Origin: Muribaculum gordoncarteri
GTDB lineage: Bacteria > Bacteroidota > Bacteroidia > Bacteroidales > Muribaculaceae
DNA: 64,000 nt
Direction: 5' to 3'
Assembly: GCF_004803695.1 (NCBI RefSeq)
Contig: NZ_CP039393.1
Coordinates: 1,922,001-1,986,000 of the forward strand
Both the position numbers and the translations under genes were made by a program. The notes below the pieces were generated by a model. It ran no database searches. It was given only the letters and a program-made list of their open reading frames with translations, and was not told where the DNA came from. Of this stretch, positions 22,479-30,831 are shown in pieces. Within the stretch, counting starts at the first letter, position 1. Each line of letters starts with the position of its first letter.

Positions 22479-24179
22479 TTAGCGAGGCCGGATGAGGGCT
22501 ATTTTGTTGGCATAGTGGGGGAAGGTAATTATGCCGTTTACAACCGTCGCAATTTGTCCGGTATATAGCTCCACCAGCTCCACTCCATCATCAAAAATTC
22601 CTTTCACGATTATCGGCTCCCCATCAACAGGAAGTACCCTAATCAGTATCGTATCGTTATCGTTATAGCGGATACAAGTGTGTACATCGAGTGTCTTCTG
22701 CCGTCCTGAACCTATAACCGGGTTAGAGTTACGTATCGTTCCAAGCCTTTGAAAATGTTTAAGTTGGGCACAGTCAATCTTATTCCAGTCCATATCAGAA
22801 CGAAATGCCTGATCACTGTCGACATTAAACCTGGCATCGCTCAACTCACGGCCCGTTTCATCGCCATAAAACACTTGCGCTACTCCCGGCGACAAAAGTA
22901 GCGTAGTAGCACAGTCAATCATATTTGACATATCGGCATCACGATGATATGAGTTATTCAGATAACTGAACGGATGCCAGTCAGCGTGAGCCGCAACGCT
23001 GTCGGCATAGGCCTGCCATGTGTACACTATATTATCAAGGTCGCCATATTTCGGAAAAAAGAAGTTGACCATGCTGGAAAAACCGGCTGCGGCATACTCG
23101 GGCTTATAATCAATCGAAGCATTGTCGAAATCCCCGGTCATATAGAATTTGTCGGTCCACTTCGATGCAGATGATTCGGGATGAGCACTACGCCATTTTG
23201 CAAGAGCCTCATTACAAGCCAGGTTAAGTTCTTTCCATCGGTAAGTATGCACATTTTCAACTATATCACAACGAAAGCCGTCGATTCCAAACTCCTCTAC
23301 CCACGATGAAATCCATGCGATTAAATATTGCATAGGCGACCACTTGCGATCTTTTCGATACTTGCGCGCCGACGGATTAACCCAGGCATCATTTGTTGAG
23401 CCTTCCCTATCCCATTTGCGATGAAAGAAATCAGGGATGGCCACCGGAGAGTCACTCTCATCCTTGAAGTCGGGCAGTCCGAACAGTGTAGCCTCCAACA
23501 GATTGCTCTCATCCCAATCCTCATCAGGCATGCGAATCCAACCGCGGTCATACCAACCGTTCCAATCAAGTCGGCCGGCGTAAAAATCATCATAGCTCCA
23601 GTCACGACTATGCCGAGCAGCCTCAGCCTCGGTCAAACCCGTATCGGCAAATCCGTTCTGGACGGCATCCAGCAATGTAGGATAACCCGGGTCATTCAGG
23701 TTGGCTCCAAGCATAACGCGTATTCCCTGTGAATGAAGTGTGTCAACAAGTTCACGGAATTCCTCAACCGTTCCATAATTTTTGTCTATCTGAGTGTAGT
23801 CAAGCGGATAATACCCATGATAGCCGTAGTGCGGAAAATCATTCACGGAACCCGACCCCGACATCCATCCATGTATCTGTTCGTAGACATCGGTCATCCA
23901 CACTACATCAATACCCAAGTCAGTGAAATAGTCCTCCTTCGCCTTTTGGAGCATACCTTTAAAGTCGCCGCCATGGAAAGTAGCGGCATTCAACTGCTCG
24001 CTTCCATAGTCCACAATGCGGCCATAATTCACATCGTTGGCCGAATCCCCGTTACAAAACCTGTCGGTTATCACGAAGTAAACCGTGGCATTACCCCAGT
24101 CAAACTCCGATGCCCGTGAATATACCGCGTGAAAATGCGCCAAAAGAGGCAGAATAAAAAGCATGTATAACTTTCTCAT
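22479..24179 (-). CDS. GH13 alpha-amylase-family protein with altered catalytic motifs
   Basis: 566 residues with an N-terminal signal peptide (about 1-21). The TIM-barrel is recognisable (FVITDRFCNGDSAND, HGGDFKG, PHYGYHGYYPLDYTQID) and resembles periplasmic MalS-type alpha-amylases. The nucleophile region is intact: GFRCDIVENVH with Asp305. Region I reads VMLGANLND where D-x-x-x-N-H is normal, region III reads MTGD (Asp350) where the acid Glu is expected, and region IV reads SYHRD instead of an S/N-H-D core. Three of four conserved regions deviate. It may be a non-hydrolytic glycan binder or have changed chemistry. It stands alone; a -7-like box TAATTTTG is at 24199-24206. Confidence 0.8.
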   Translation of the reverse strand: MRKLYMLFILPLLAHFHAVYSRASEFDWGNATVYFVITDRFCNGDSANDVNYGRIVDYGSEQLNAATFHGGDFKGMLQKAKEDYFTDLGIDVVWMTDVYEQIHGWMSGSGSVNDFPHYGYHGYYPLDYTQIDKNYGTVEEFRELVDTLHSQGIRVMLGANLNDPGYPTLLDAVQNGFADTGLTEAEAARHSRDWSYDDFYAGRLDWNGWYDRGWIRMPDEDWDESNLLEATLFGLPDFKDESDSPVAIPDFFHRKWDREGSTNDAWVNPSARKYRKDRKWSPMQYLIAWISSWVEEFGIDGFRCDIVENVHTYRWKELNLACNEALAKWRSAHPESSASKWTDKFYMTGDFDNASIDYKPEYAAAGFSSMVNFFFPKYGDLDNIVYTWQAYADSVAAHADWHPFSYLNNSYHRDADMSNMIDCATTLLLSPGVAQVFYGDETGRELSDARFNVDSDQAFRSDMDWNKIDCAQLKHFQRLGTIRNSNPVIGSGRQKTLDVHTCIRYNDNDTILIRVLPVDGEPIIVKGIFDDGVELVELYTGQIATVVNGIITFPHYANKIALIRPR

Positions 24180-24251
24180 TTCAAGATAATTTTTTTCACA
24201 AAATTACCTTGTCAAATCCATGCCCGCGATACTGATTTATAACCACATCGG

Positions 24252-25025
24252 CTACAAAATTCCCATAGAAGTTGCCGCCATTATTGCCTCAACGGAATTA
24301 CCCACGCTCAATCGCTCAAGAATATTTTGCCTGTGTCGGTTTACCGTATGTATGCTGATTCCCAATGCATCAGCTATCAGCTTGCTCGGCTTCCCATCCT
24401 TTATTAACATAAGTATCTCCTTTTCGCGCTCGGTCAATATACTACCCTTTCTATCGGCGAAAGAGAACCTTATTATTTCGCCTGAATGGTTATTCTTTAT
24501 ACGAGCGTTGATGCCGTTATCATCCATTTGATAAGGCGACAGATCGTAACAACACAGAATCAGCCATATTTTCCCTAACGGCGAAGGCTTCAATATTTGA
24601 GTACTATTGTCCAATATCCGATAATTACCCTCATTGTCCTTCACCCTTATGCGGCATGTGGCCTTGTAACGCAATTTCTCTTCAGACGACAAAGTATCCA
24701 CAAATTTGAAGTACTCATATTCCAACATTCTCTTTTCCACAAGATCCTCGGGATGAAGCCTGGTGTATATGACATCCTCATCGCTTGAGCAAATCTCTTT
24801 GTAAACGCATGGTTCATCAGCAATACCGAGCAACGACACCAGTTCCCCGCCGAAAAGATAACAATAATCGTGTGCGGCATCAGTTATAACGCAACAGGCA
24901 TTAGTAACCGAAACCATACTATCAGCCATCTTCTTGCATCGGTCAATCTCATCAATATCGAGAATTTCGTTCTCAAGATGCTGGGATGAATAAATATGAT
25001 TAAGCTCTTTTCGCAATACATCCAT
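24252..25025 (-). CDS. LuxR-type transcriptional regulator with PAS-like sensor region
   Basis: 257 residues. The C-terminal 65 residues are a LuxR/GerE DNA-binding domain: SILTEREKEILMLIKDGKPS and KLIADALGISIHTVNRHRQ, with NILERLSVGN closing the helix pair. Residues 40-165 resemble a PAS-like fold (VTNACCVITDAAHDYCYLFG, LHPEDLVEKRMLEYEYF) seen in many Bacteroidales regulators of this size. No receiver domain. Signal unknown. It lies 72 bp upstream of the GH13 gene in the same direction, so it could regulate it, but nothing in the sequence proves a link. Confidence 0.82.
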   Translation of the reverse strand: MDVLRKELNHIYSSQHLENEILDIDEIDRCKKMADSMVSVTNACCVITDAAHDYCYLFGGELVSLLGIADEPCVYKEICSSDEDVIYTRLHPEDLVEKRMLEYEYFKFVDTLSSEEKLRYKATCRIRVKDNEGNYRILDNSTQILKPSPLGKIWLILCCYDLSPYQMDDNGINARIKNNHSGEIIRFSFADRKGSILTEREKEILMLIKDGKPSKLIADALGISIHTVNRHRQNILERLSVGNSVEAIMAATSMGIL

Positions 25026-25166
25026 GATTATGTTGCTATTTTTACAAGTTGGAAGCCATTACTGATTTTGTAAAGTTAATCAAAATATCCAATATATATA
25101 TCATTGCCCACAAAACCTAAAAATCTTCGGGACATTACCATGCGCCTGTGAAGACAATGGGGCAAA

Positions 25167-25303
25167 ATTATTTGCGGACGCGATGTATCGCGTCCCTACG
25201 TTTGCGGTGTCGGAGCAGCTTGTCGAGGGGGCTTCGGCCGGGTTTTGACGGGGGATTGGGTGCCGGAGTCGGAAGTTGGGTGCATGCGGAATGAACCGGC
25301 TGC
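25167..25303. repeat. 137-bp dispersed repeat, copy B
   Basis: Differs from 22121-22257 at two positions only. On the minus strand it encodes the last 45 residues and the stop codon of the gene at 25168-25644; the palindrome (25176-25195) encodes RDAIHR. Confidence 0.85.
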
Positions 25304-25644
25304 GATGCTGATTGCGCAGCTGCAGGGGCAACAGATTCCGTCTTAGCGGATTCCCGGCGAGGCGATTGAGCGGCCTTTGCTGCGGCTTTGCGGGCGCGGG
25401 CGAGGCGGCGCAATTCACGTGCGCGGTAGCGACGGCGAATCGTTGGCATAATTAACATAAATATGGCGCGTGGCACGCCGGGCGTCACCTCAACCACCGT
25501 CAAGTCGCGCTGATAAGCTTCGATTGCGGCGCATATTTCGTCACGATAGTGTTTCGGCAGTCGGTCGACGGCATCTTTCCACTCCTGATCAAATTTTAAT
25601 CCCTTACCTTTTCGGCACTGTGCATTCATTGTTGTATTTTCCAT
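25168..25644 (-). CDS. DUF6291-like protein with low-complexity tail
   Basis: 158 residues from ATG 25644 (MENTTMNAQCRKGKGLKFDQ); the longer upstream frame is unlikely because it crosses the -7-like box TATATTTG at 25661-25668. Residues 15-75 (EWKDAVDRLPKHYRDEICAA, VPRAIFMLIMPTIRRRYRAR) follow the pattern of DUF6291, a phage- and plasmid-associated domain of unknown function. The rest is Ala/Arg/Pro/Ser-rich, and the final 45 residues are encoded by the 137-bp repeat, suggesting that the repeat supplied a new 3' end or that the gene end is itself mobile. Confidence 0.6.
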   Translation of the reverse strand: MENTTMNAQCRKGKGLKFDQEWKDAVDRLPKHYRDEICAAIEAYQRDLTVVEVTPGVPRAIFMLIMPTIRRRYRARELRRLARARKAAAKAAQSPRRESAKTESVAPAAAQSASQPVHSACTQLPTPAPNPPSKPGRSPLDKLLRHRKRRDAIHRVRK

Positions 25645-25738
25645 AATTTTGTTTTTTATGCAAATATAGTGCGCCGAAATCCCGAATTTCACCCCATAAT
25701 GTCGCGAAGCGCATTTTAAATCGGTAAATTTTACTTTT

Positions 25739-25773
25739 GCTCTCGACTTATTCGATTGTTGGCTGTGCCCAAA
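25739..25773. repeat. Degenerate partial copy of the 73-bp repeat
   Basis: GCTCTCGACTTATTCGATTG followed by TTGGCTGTGCCCAA matches the middle of the 26215-26386 repeat unit with a few changes, 440 bp away. Confidence 0.6.
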
Positions 25774-25811
25774 TAGGACATTTATCACAATTGTGCTGCT
25801 TATTTTCCATA

Positions 25812-26051
25812 TTACTTCTTACGAAAAAATGTTTTCAATTTTGCTATGCCTTCAACTCCGAGTATTGTAAGTCCACCGTACTGAAATGTTTTTGCCAGAC
25901 CGAAAAACACTACCCATAGTATGCCTTTTATTCCAGCACTGATAGGAAGAGCCATCTGGGCAAACGATATTATATAACACGGTATACACAATGAGAGGAT
26001 GATGACACCTGTACGGAAAGACATCCTTGCAAGTAACTTTCTGATATTCAT
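25812..26051 (-). CDS. Small membrane protein, transporter-suffix-like
   Basis: 79 residues from ATG 26051; a GTG at 26075 would add eight. Two hydrophobic helices (about 12-32 and 38-62) are separated by a short polar turn, and the end is basic (LKTFFRKK). The arrangement ALPISAGIKGILWVVFFGLA then TILGVEGIAKLK resembles small 'transporter suffix domain' proteins. Function unknown. A -7-like box TATGTTTG is at 26094-26101. Confidence 0.55.
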   Translation of the reverse strand: MNIRKLLARMSFRTGVIILSLCIPCYIISFAQMALPISAGIKGILWVVFFGLAKTFQYGGLTILGVEGIAKLKTFFRKK

Positions 26052-26214
26052 ATCATCATTCTGATATTTAGGCACATATAATTATACTGTCTTCAAACAT
26101 ATCCACTTAAACAGACATTTTATGTCGGGGTTAAGAGTATGCAAATGTACACAAAATACTCCAAATTTCGTGTTTGATACTTATTTATAAACATCTGTGT
26201 AAATGTCAGCCAAG

Positions 26215-26386
26215 ATTTGGCATTGCGCTCGACTTATTCGATCGTTGGCTGCGCCCAAGATACTCTCGCTCGGCAATGCCAAAATAAATTTGGCATTGCG
26301 CTCGACTTATTCGATCGTTGGCTTCGCCCAAGATACTCACGCTCGGCAATGCTCAAATAAATTTGGCATTGCGCTCGACTTATTCG
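26215..26386. repeat. 73-bp tandem repeat, 2.4 units, ending inside a promoter
   Basis: Units at 26215-26287 and 26288-26360, and a partial unit at 26361-26386. Each full unit begins ATTTGGCATTGC and nearly ends GCAATGC(C/T), so units have 9-11 bp terminal inverted repeats (TTTGGCATTGC / GCAATGCCAAA in unit 1). The partial unit provides the -33 TTTG of the aldo/keto reductase promoter. The gap 26102-26415 holds no other feature I can support. Confidence 0.85.
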
Positions 26387-26394
26387 TATCTTTG
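26362..26394 (+). promoter_or_regulatory. Promoter of the aldo/keto reductase gene
   Basis: -33 TTTG at 26362-26365 and -7 TATCTTTG at 26387-26394, spacer 21 bp, both perfect for the Bacteroidota consensus. The start site would fall near 26401, giving a leader of about 15 bases. Confidence 0.75.
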
Positions 26395-26415
26395 TATAAA
26401 CCCAAATTTAGGATT

Positions 26416-27396
26416 ATGAACTACAGGATTTTAGGAAAGACCGGCTATAAGGTGAGCGAAATCTCACTCGGCACATGGCAACTCGGCAGCAAATGGGGCG
26501 ATCCATTTGACGAAAAAGTTGCACGTAACACACTTGAAGCTGCTTATGAACAAGGCATCAACCTCTTTGACACAGCCGACATATATCAGGACGGCATGAG
26601 CGAAAAGGCTGTAGGCGAATTCGTAAGGAGCAAATCTGAAAAAATATACGTTGTCACAAAATGCGGACGAAAACTCAATCCGCACGTTGCCGAAGGCTAC
26701 AACAAGGACAACATAACCCGCTTTGCACTAGATTCGCTCAAGAATCTCGGCGTGGAAAGCCTTGACATGCTGCTGCTTCATTGTCCGCCCACCGCTGTTT
26801 ATCATAGCGACGAGGCATTCACAACCCTCGACAACCTGAAGTCGCAGGGCATAGTCCGCAACTACGGCGTAAGCGTGGAGCGCATCGACGAAGCCATCGC
26901 GGCAATGCAATACGGCATATCGGCCATTGAAGTGATATTCAATATGTTCCGCCTCCGACCGGCCGACGAGCTCTTTGCTGCGGCTCATGAAAACAATGTC
27001 GGCATCATTGTCCGCGTTCCACTGGCAAGCGGTCTGCTCACAGGCAAATTTAACGAAAACTCCGTATTCGGCGAAAACGATCACCGCAACTACAATCGCG
27101 ACGGAAAATTCTTTGACAAAGGCGAAACTTTCTCGGGAATCGACTACATGACCGGCCTAAAAGCAGCCAAGGAACTTAAAGAAGCCCTCGGCACCGATAA
27201 TTTGGCCGAAACTGCATTGCGCTACATTCTCATGTACCCCGAAGTAAGCACCGTTATCCCCGGCGCAAGCTCTCCACAACAGATTGTCGACAATGCCCGC
27301 GCTACACAGTTACCGCCGTTTACCATCGAACAGATGGCAATCGTGCGTGACATCTACAATCGCTACATACGTGAGCAAGTGCATGACAAATGGTGA
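26416..27396 (+). CDS. Aldo/keto reductase
   Basis: 326 residues from ATG 26416 (MNYRILGKTGYKVSEISLGT); the open frame extends further upstream only because the tandem repeats lack stops. The catalytic tetrad of the family is visible: Asp and Tyr in LFDTADIYQDGMSEKAVGEF, Lys in YVVTKCGR and His in MLLLHCPP. The NADPH-binding end shows VIPGASSPQQIVDNA. It should reduce an aldehyde or ketone with NADPH in the cytoplasm; the natural substrate cannot be told. Monocistronic from its own strong promoter. Confidence 0.92.
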   Translation: MNYRILGKTGYKVSEISLGTWQLGSKWGDPFDEKVARNTLEAAYEQGINLFDTADIYQDGMSEKAVGEFVRSKSEKIYVVTKCGRKLNPHVAEGYNKDNITRFALDSLKNLGVESLDMLLLHCPPTAVYHSDEAFTTLDNLKSQGIVRNYGVSVERIDEAIAAMQYGISAIEVIFNMFRLRPADELFAAAHENNVGIIVRVPLASGLLTGKFNENSVFGENDHRNYNRDGKFFDKGETFSGIDYMTGLKAAKELKEALGTDNLAETALRYILMYPEVSTVIPGASSPQQIVDNARATQLPPFTIEQMAIVRDIYNRYIREQVHDKW

Positions 27397-27551
27397 TTAC
27401 AATTTGTCACCATTTATGGCATATTTGATTTCAAGCAAATGAACAAGTAAGCAAATCTTGCACAAAAATAGAAATTTGCTACATTTTCACCCCTTGTAGA
27501 ATACACAAAAGCAAAATATTGTTAAAACAACAACAATTTGTTCAAATATAT

Positions 27552-27582
27552 TTTGCAGATACCATAAAAAGCCATACCTTTG
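27552..27582 (+). promoter_or_regulatory. Strong promoter without a downstream gene
   Basis: -33 TTTG at 27552-27555 and -7 TACCTTTG at 27575-27582 with a 19-bp spacer, matching the Bacteroidota consensus exactly. The nearest plus-strand gene is 2 kb away, but a terminator follows after 40 bases. Confidence 0.65.
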
Positions 27583-27588
27583 TAACGT

Positions 27589-27653
27589 GTTTTTCATGGT
27601 ATTAGATTTAAGGTTAACTAAGATTGGTTGTCGTGACGACAATCAATTTTTTT
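27589..27653 (+). ncRNA. Candidate small RNA of about 65 nt
   Basis: Lies between a consensus promoter (27552-27582) and an intrinsic terminator (27622-27653). No reading frame of useful length is inside. It does not match an RNA family I know. The rest of the 565-base gap 27397-27961 is AT-rich and empty. Confidence 0.45.
27622..27653 (+). terminator. Intrinsic terminator of the candidate small RNA
   Basis: A 12-bp stem (27622-27633 with 27637-27648, two G-U pairs) closes a TGA loop; the T-run 27647-27653 overlaps the stem foot. Confidence 0.75.
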
Positions 27654-27961
27654 ATGCCCTTACATGACCTGCCTCGCCGAAGAAAAAATCCGGCCAATAG
27701 AATAAAATTAAATACAATCAATATGGATTATGATTATCATAGTATCAGAAGGTTATTTGTAATATAAAAAAGGGGGAAAACGGGAGGACGGGTCAAAGTC
27801 ACGGTAATAAGGTGTTAGAGATAAGAAGTGCAAGTGTGCATTGTGCTGTGAATTACAATTAACAACGGGCCTTCACCTCAGCCCCCACATAAATGAAGCA
27901 CAAAATCTTCTATTTTGACAATCGCCCCCGACTGTCCCGATTCCCCCTAAGGTCAAGTCGT

Positions 27962-28417
27962 TCAGTCCATTTCCAATGTCCAGTTCAACGACTGTATTCT
28001 TATTTCAAGTTCACGCAACTCCTTGGATAGTGCGTCACACTTCTTGCGCAGCTCGGCCACGTTGACAGTGCTTATGACCCTTATTTCGGTAAGAGTGTGT
28101 CGCGGAGTAAGATCGCTCGCCGCGTCAAGAAATCCGCGCATTATGTCGATGTGACGCTTCAATGTGTCACGCCGTGCAATAAGTGCGGTCATCGTAGTGC
28201 CGTCGTCGGCCACCACGCGGCTGTTGGCGATGTTGATTTTCACTACGAGTTGCTCAAGTTGCTCAAGCAGTCGATTGAGTTCATCGAGCAGCTCCTGCGG
28301 ATTCTCGCTTGGCGAGGAGCCCTCCTGAACCTTGGCGTTATTGTTGAGTCGCATCGGCATCTGTGCGATACGCTTCTGCAGGTCGGCTCTTATCTGTAAA
28401 GCTTCAGCTAATTTCAT
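27962..28417 (-). CDS. DIP1984 family protein
   Basis: 151 residues. The start MKLAEALQIRADLQKRIAQM, the stretch NNNAKVQEG, the central ARRDTLKRHIDIMRG and the ending LRELEIRIQSLNWTLEMD are the family signature; the protein is almost entirely helical and probably a coiled-coil bundle. The family is sometimes labelled septicolysin-like, but no activity is established. It is downstream of the WYL regulator gene by 58 bp on the same strand, so the two may form an operon. Confidence 0.88.
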   Translation of the reverse strand: MKLAEALQIRADLQKRIAQMPMRLNNNAKVQEGSSPSENPQELLDELNRLLEQLEQLVVKINIANSRVVADDGTTMTALIARRDTLKRHIDIMRGFLDAASDLTPRHTLTEIRVISTVNVAELRKKCDALSKELRELEIRIQSLNWTLEMD

Positions 28418-28475
28418 ATAATGTAATCATTAAATTAGTATATTAATAACAAAAATAGAATGCAGTCGTTTACCG

Positions 28476-29483
28476 TCAACCGTAAATATTCGCACCTTTA
28501 CGAAACATGTCCCTCATGCGGGTCACTGCCGACTTGGGCGACAACACCTTCACTCCGCCGCCGAAACTCATCATAACGGCATAGAATTCAGGGTTCAACA
28601 CCACATCGACCTCAAATGTCATCGAACCGTCGTCATTGCACCTATCAACACAACGCTGCGAGTCATGAACGGGCTTGGTGAGAATGTAGGAAGCCTGCGA
28701 ACTGTCGGCCCAAAACCTCACAGTAGCCTTTGGCAACCGGGAATGCTTGGTGACGCCTATAACATCGTCAAAGAAATGATCGTCAAAGTCGGGATCGTCA
28801 CGATATGGGATGTCGGGACAAGGATTCACCTCAAGGATGCGGTCAAGCGCAAAATTAAACAGCTTCATGTCACCGGCACGCGAGCCGAAAACAAACCATC
28901 GGTTGCGATACTCCTTCAGCAGATAGGGAAATATGAAATACTCACTCGGATGACGCGCGTTGAACGAATGGTACACCACCCTGATTGTAGTGCGCGACGA
29001 AATGAAATCATATATCACGTTGAGCCATTCAAGCCCCTTCAGCCGACGGTTACGCTCAAAGTCAACGATAGGCCGCCGCTCGGTCAACGCCACCCTATCC
29101 TGCAATCGGCTGACAACATCGGCCATGTCGTGATAACGATCAAACTCGTCAAACCGGCGCAAGATGTCGATTGCTCCGTTGAGCAGCTCAATGTCATGGC
29201 TCGACAACGGCAACCGGCTTATCGAGTAATCAGGGTCGGAGTAACGATAATATTTTCGCTCATACACCTCTATGGGAGCTTCATAGCCGAGGCGGTCGGA
29301 ACGCATCATCTGCAGGTCAAGCTGCACGGTGCGCACACTCACCTGATCGTCCTTCCCCTCGTACTCATACAGCGCGTCGGAACATGCATCCACAAGATCC
29401 TGCAAAGTCCATCGCCTGGCTGTGTTGCGCAGACAACGGTCGATGGTGTGGTAGCGTAAAAGAGCGTTCTTGTTTTGCGACAT
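28476..29483 (-). CDS. WYL-domain transcriptional regulator
   Basis: 335 residues. The N-terminal 85 residues form a winged helix (YHTIDRCLRNTARRWTLQDL, SVRTVQLDLQMMR). The WYL domain spans about 155-250 (IRVVYHSFNARHPSEYFIFP, LLKEYRNRWFVFGSRAGD) and a C-terminal extension follows. WYL proteins sense nucleic acids or nucleotides in several defence and DNA-damage systems. Here the gene is divergent from rtcB with about 105 bases between starts, so it is a good candidate regulator of rtcB. Confidence 0.88.
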   Translation of the reverse strand: MSQNKNALLRYHTIDRCLRNTARRWTLQDLVDACSDALYEYEGKDDQVSVRTVQLDLQMMRSDRLGYEAPIEVYERKYYRYSDPDYSISRLPLSSHDIELLNGAIDILRRFDEFDRYHDMADVVSRLQDRVALTERRPIVDFERNRRLKGLEWLNVIYDFISSRTTIRVVYHSFNARHPSEYFIFPYLLKEYRNRWFVFGSRAGDMKLFNFALDRILEVNPCPDIPYRDDPDFDDHFFDDVIGVTKHSRLPKATVRFWADSSQASYILTKPVHDSQRCVDRCNDDGSMTFEVDVVLNPEFYAVMMSFGGGVKVLSPKSAVTRMRDMFRKGANIYG

Positions 29484-29500
29484 AGCGGAAAAAATTTTTA

Positions 29501-29532
29501 CAAAAATATCATATTTTATTTATCTACGCAAA
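29501..29532 (-). promoter_or_regulatory. Promoter of the WYL regulator gene
   Basis: On the minus strand the -33 TTTG is at 29529-29532 and the -7 TATTTTTG at 29501-29508, spacer 20 bp. Start predicted near 29495, about 12 bases before the ATG. Confidence 0.65.
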
Positions 29533-29588
29533 AACATTGCGCAGATGCCCCTGAACTTTGTCGCAGAAACTTAAAAAACATATCAATC

Positions 29589-30761
29589 ATGGAAGTAACA
29601 ACAATCAACAACATCGTGGTAAAGAACTGGGCGACAGGCCTCGACCAACATGCCGTTCAGGAGGTGGAAAATCTGTGCAAACTGCCGTTTGTATTCAAGC
29701 ACATAGCTCTGATGCCCGACGCCCACGGAGGAAAAGGGATGCCGATAGGCGGAGTGCTGGCAACAAAGGGCGTAGTCGTTCCCAACGCTGTGGGCGTCGA
29801 CATAGGCTGCGGAATGTGTGCGGTAAAGACCAACATAAAAGTAGACGACATAACTCAGGAAGTGCTCCGCAAAAAGATACTGCGCGGCATACGCAAGCAG
29901 ATTCCGCTCGGACGCGCCCACCACAAAATCGCTCAGCCTGAAGAGTTCATGCCCCAAGGCCACAACCTCGAAGCCACAGTAGTAGTGGCCCGACAGCAGA
30001 TGTCGGCCATGAAGCAAATAGGCACTCTCGGCGGAGGCAATCACTTCATCGAGCTGCAGCGCGACGAGGAGGACAACCTGTGGATAATGATACACTCGGG
30101 CTCGCGCAATCTCGGCAAACAGGTGGGCGACTACTACAACGAGAAGGCCGAGGCACTGAACCGTCGATGGTTCTCATCGGTTCCATCCGAAATACAATTG
30201 CCGTTTCTGCCCATGCGCACCGACGAGTTCCGCCAATACTGGGCCGAGATGAGCTACTGCATCGACTTCGCTCTCGCCAACCGCCGACTGATGATGCAGC
30301 GCATCCAGGAAGTGATAGGCGAAGTGATGCCGGGAGCCGAATTTGAGCCGATGATAAACATAGCCCACAACTATGCCGCATTTGAGAAGCACTTCGGCGA
30401 GGATGTCATCGTTCACCGCAAGGGAGCCACTCTCGCACGCGAAGGATCCGTAGGCATCATTCCCGGTTCGCAGGGCACATGCTCTTACATAACCGAAGGG
30501 CTTGGCAACCCGGAATCATTCATGTCATGCTCACACGGCGCAGGACGACGGCTGTCGCGCTCCGAGGCTGTAAACACCCTGTCGATGGAGAGCGAGATAG
30601 CGATGCTTGAACGACAAGGAATCGTTCACTCGATACGCACAAAAACCGACCTCGAGGAAGCGGCCGGCGCCTACAAAAACATCGACGAAGTAATGGAAGC
30701 GCAATCGGATCTCGTGAAGATACGCACCAAATTGATGCCAATAGCCGTAATAAAAGGATAA
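29589..30761 (+). CDS. rtcB: RNA-splicing ligase RtcB
   Basis: 390 residues from ATG 29589 (MEVTTINNIVVKNWATG); the frame upstream of it is not conserved-looking. Mn-binding and GMP-transfer motifs are present: LMPDAHGGKGMPIGGV, AVGVDIGCGMCA (metal Cys), GTLGGGNHFIE, IMIHSGSRNLGKQ, and SCSHGAGRRLSR with the guanylylated His. RtcB joins 2',3'-cyclic phosphate and 5'-OH RNA ends using GTP, in tRNA splicing or RNA repair. No archease gene is nearby. It is divergent from the WYL regulator. A weak -7-like GAACTTTG is at 29553-29560. Confidence 0.95.
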   Translation: MEVTTINNIVVKNWATGLDQHAVQEVENLCKLPFVFKHIALMPDAHGGKGMPIGGVLATKGVVVPNAVGVDIGCGMCAVKTNIKVDDITQEVLRKKILRGIRKQIPLGRAHHKIAQPEEFMPQGHNLEATVVVARQQMSAMKQIGTLGGGNHFIELQRDEEDNLWIMIHSGSRNLGKQVGDYYNEKAEALNRRWFSSVPSEIQLPFLPMRTDEFRQYWAEMSYCIDFALANRRLMMQRIQEVIGEVMPGAEFEPMINIAHNYAAFEKHFGEDVIVHRKGATLAREGSVGIIPGSQGTCSYITEGLGNPESFMSCSHGAGRRLSRSEAVNTLSMESEIAMLERQGIVHSIRTKTDLEEAAGAYKNIDEVMEAQSDLVKIRTKLMPIAVIKG

Positions 30762-30831
30762 AAACAACGGGTAGAGGCCGACAATTAGCGATTTCAATTG
30801 TTTACATATTGAACAATAATAAATTATAGGA

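Noticed and set aside
26203-26415. N-terminal extension of the aldo/keto reductase frame
   Set aside because: It consists of the tandem repeats and lies upstream of the predicted promoter; the family starts at MNYRILGKTG (26416).
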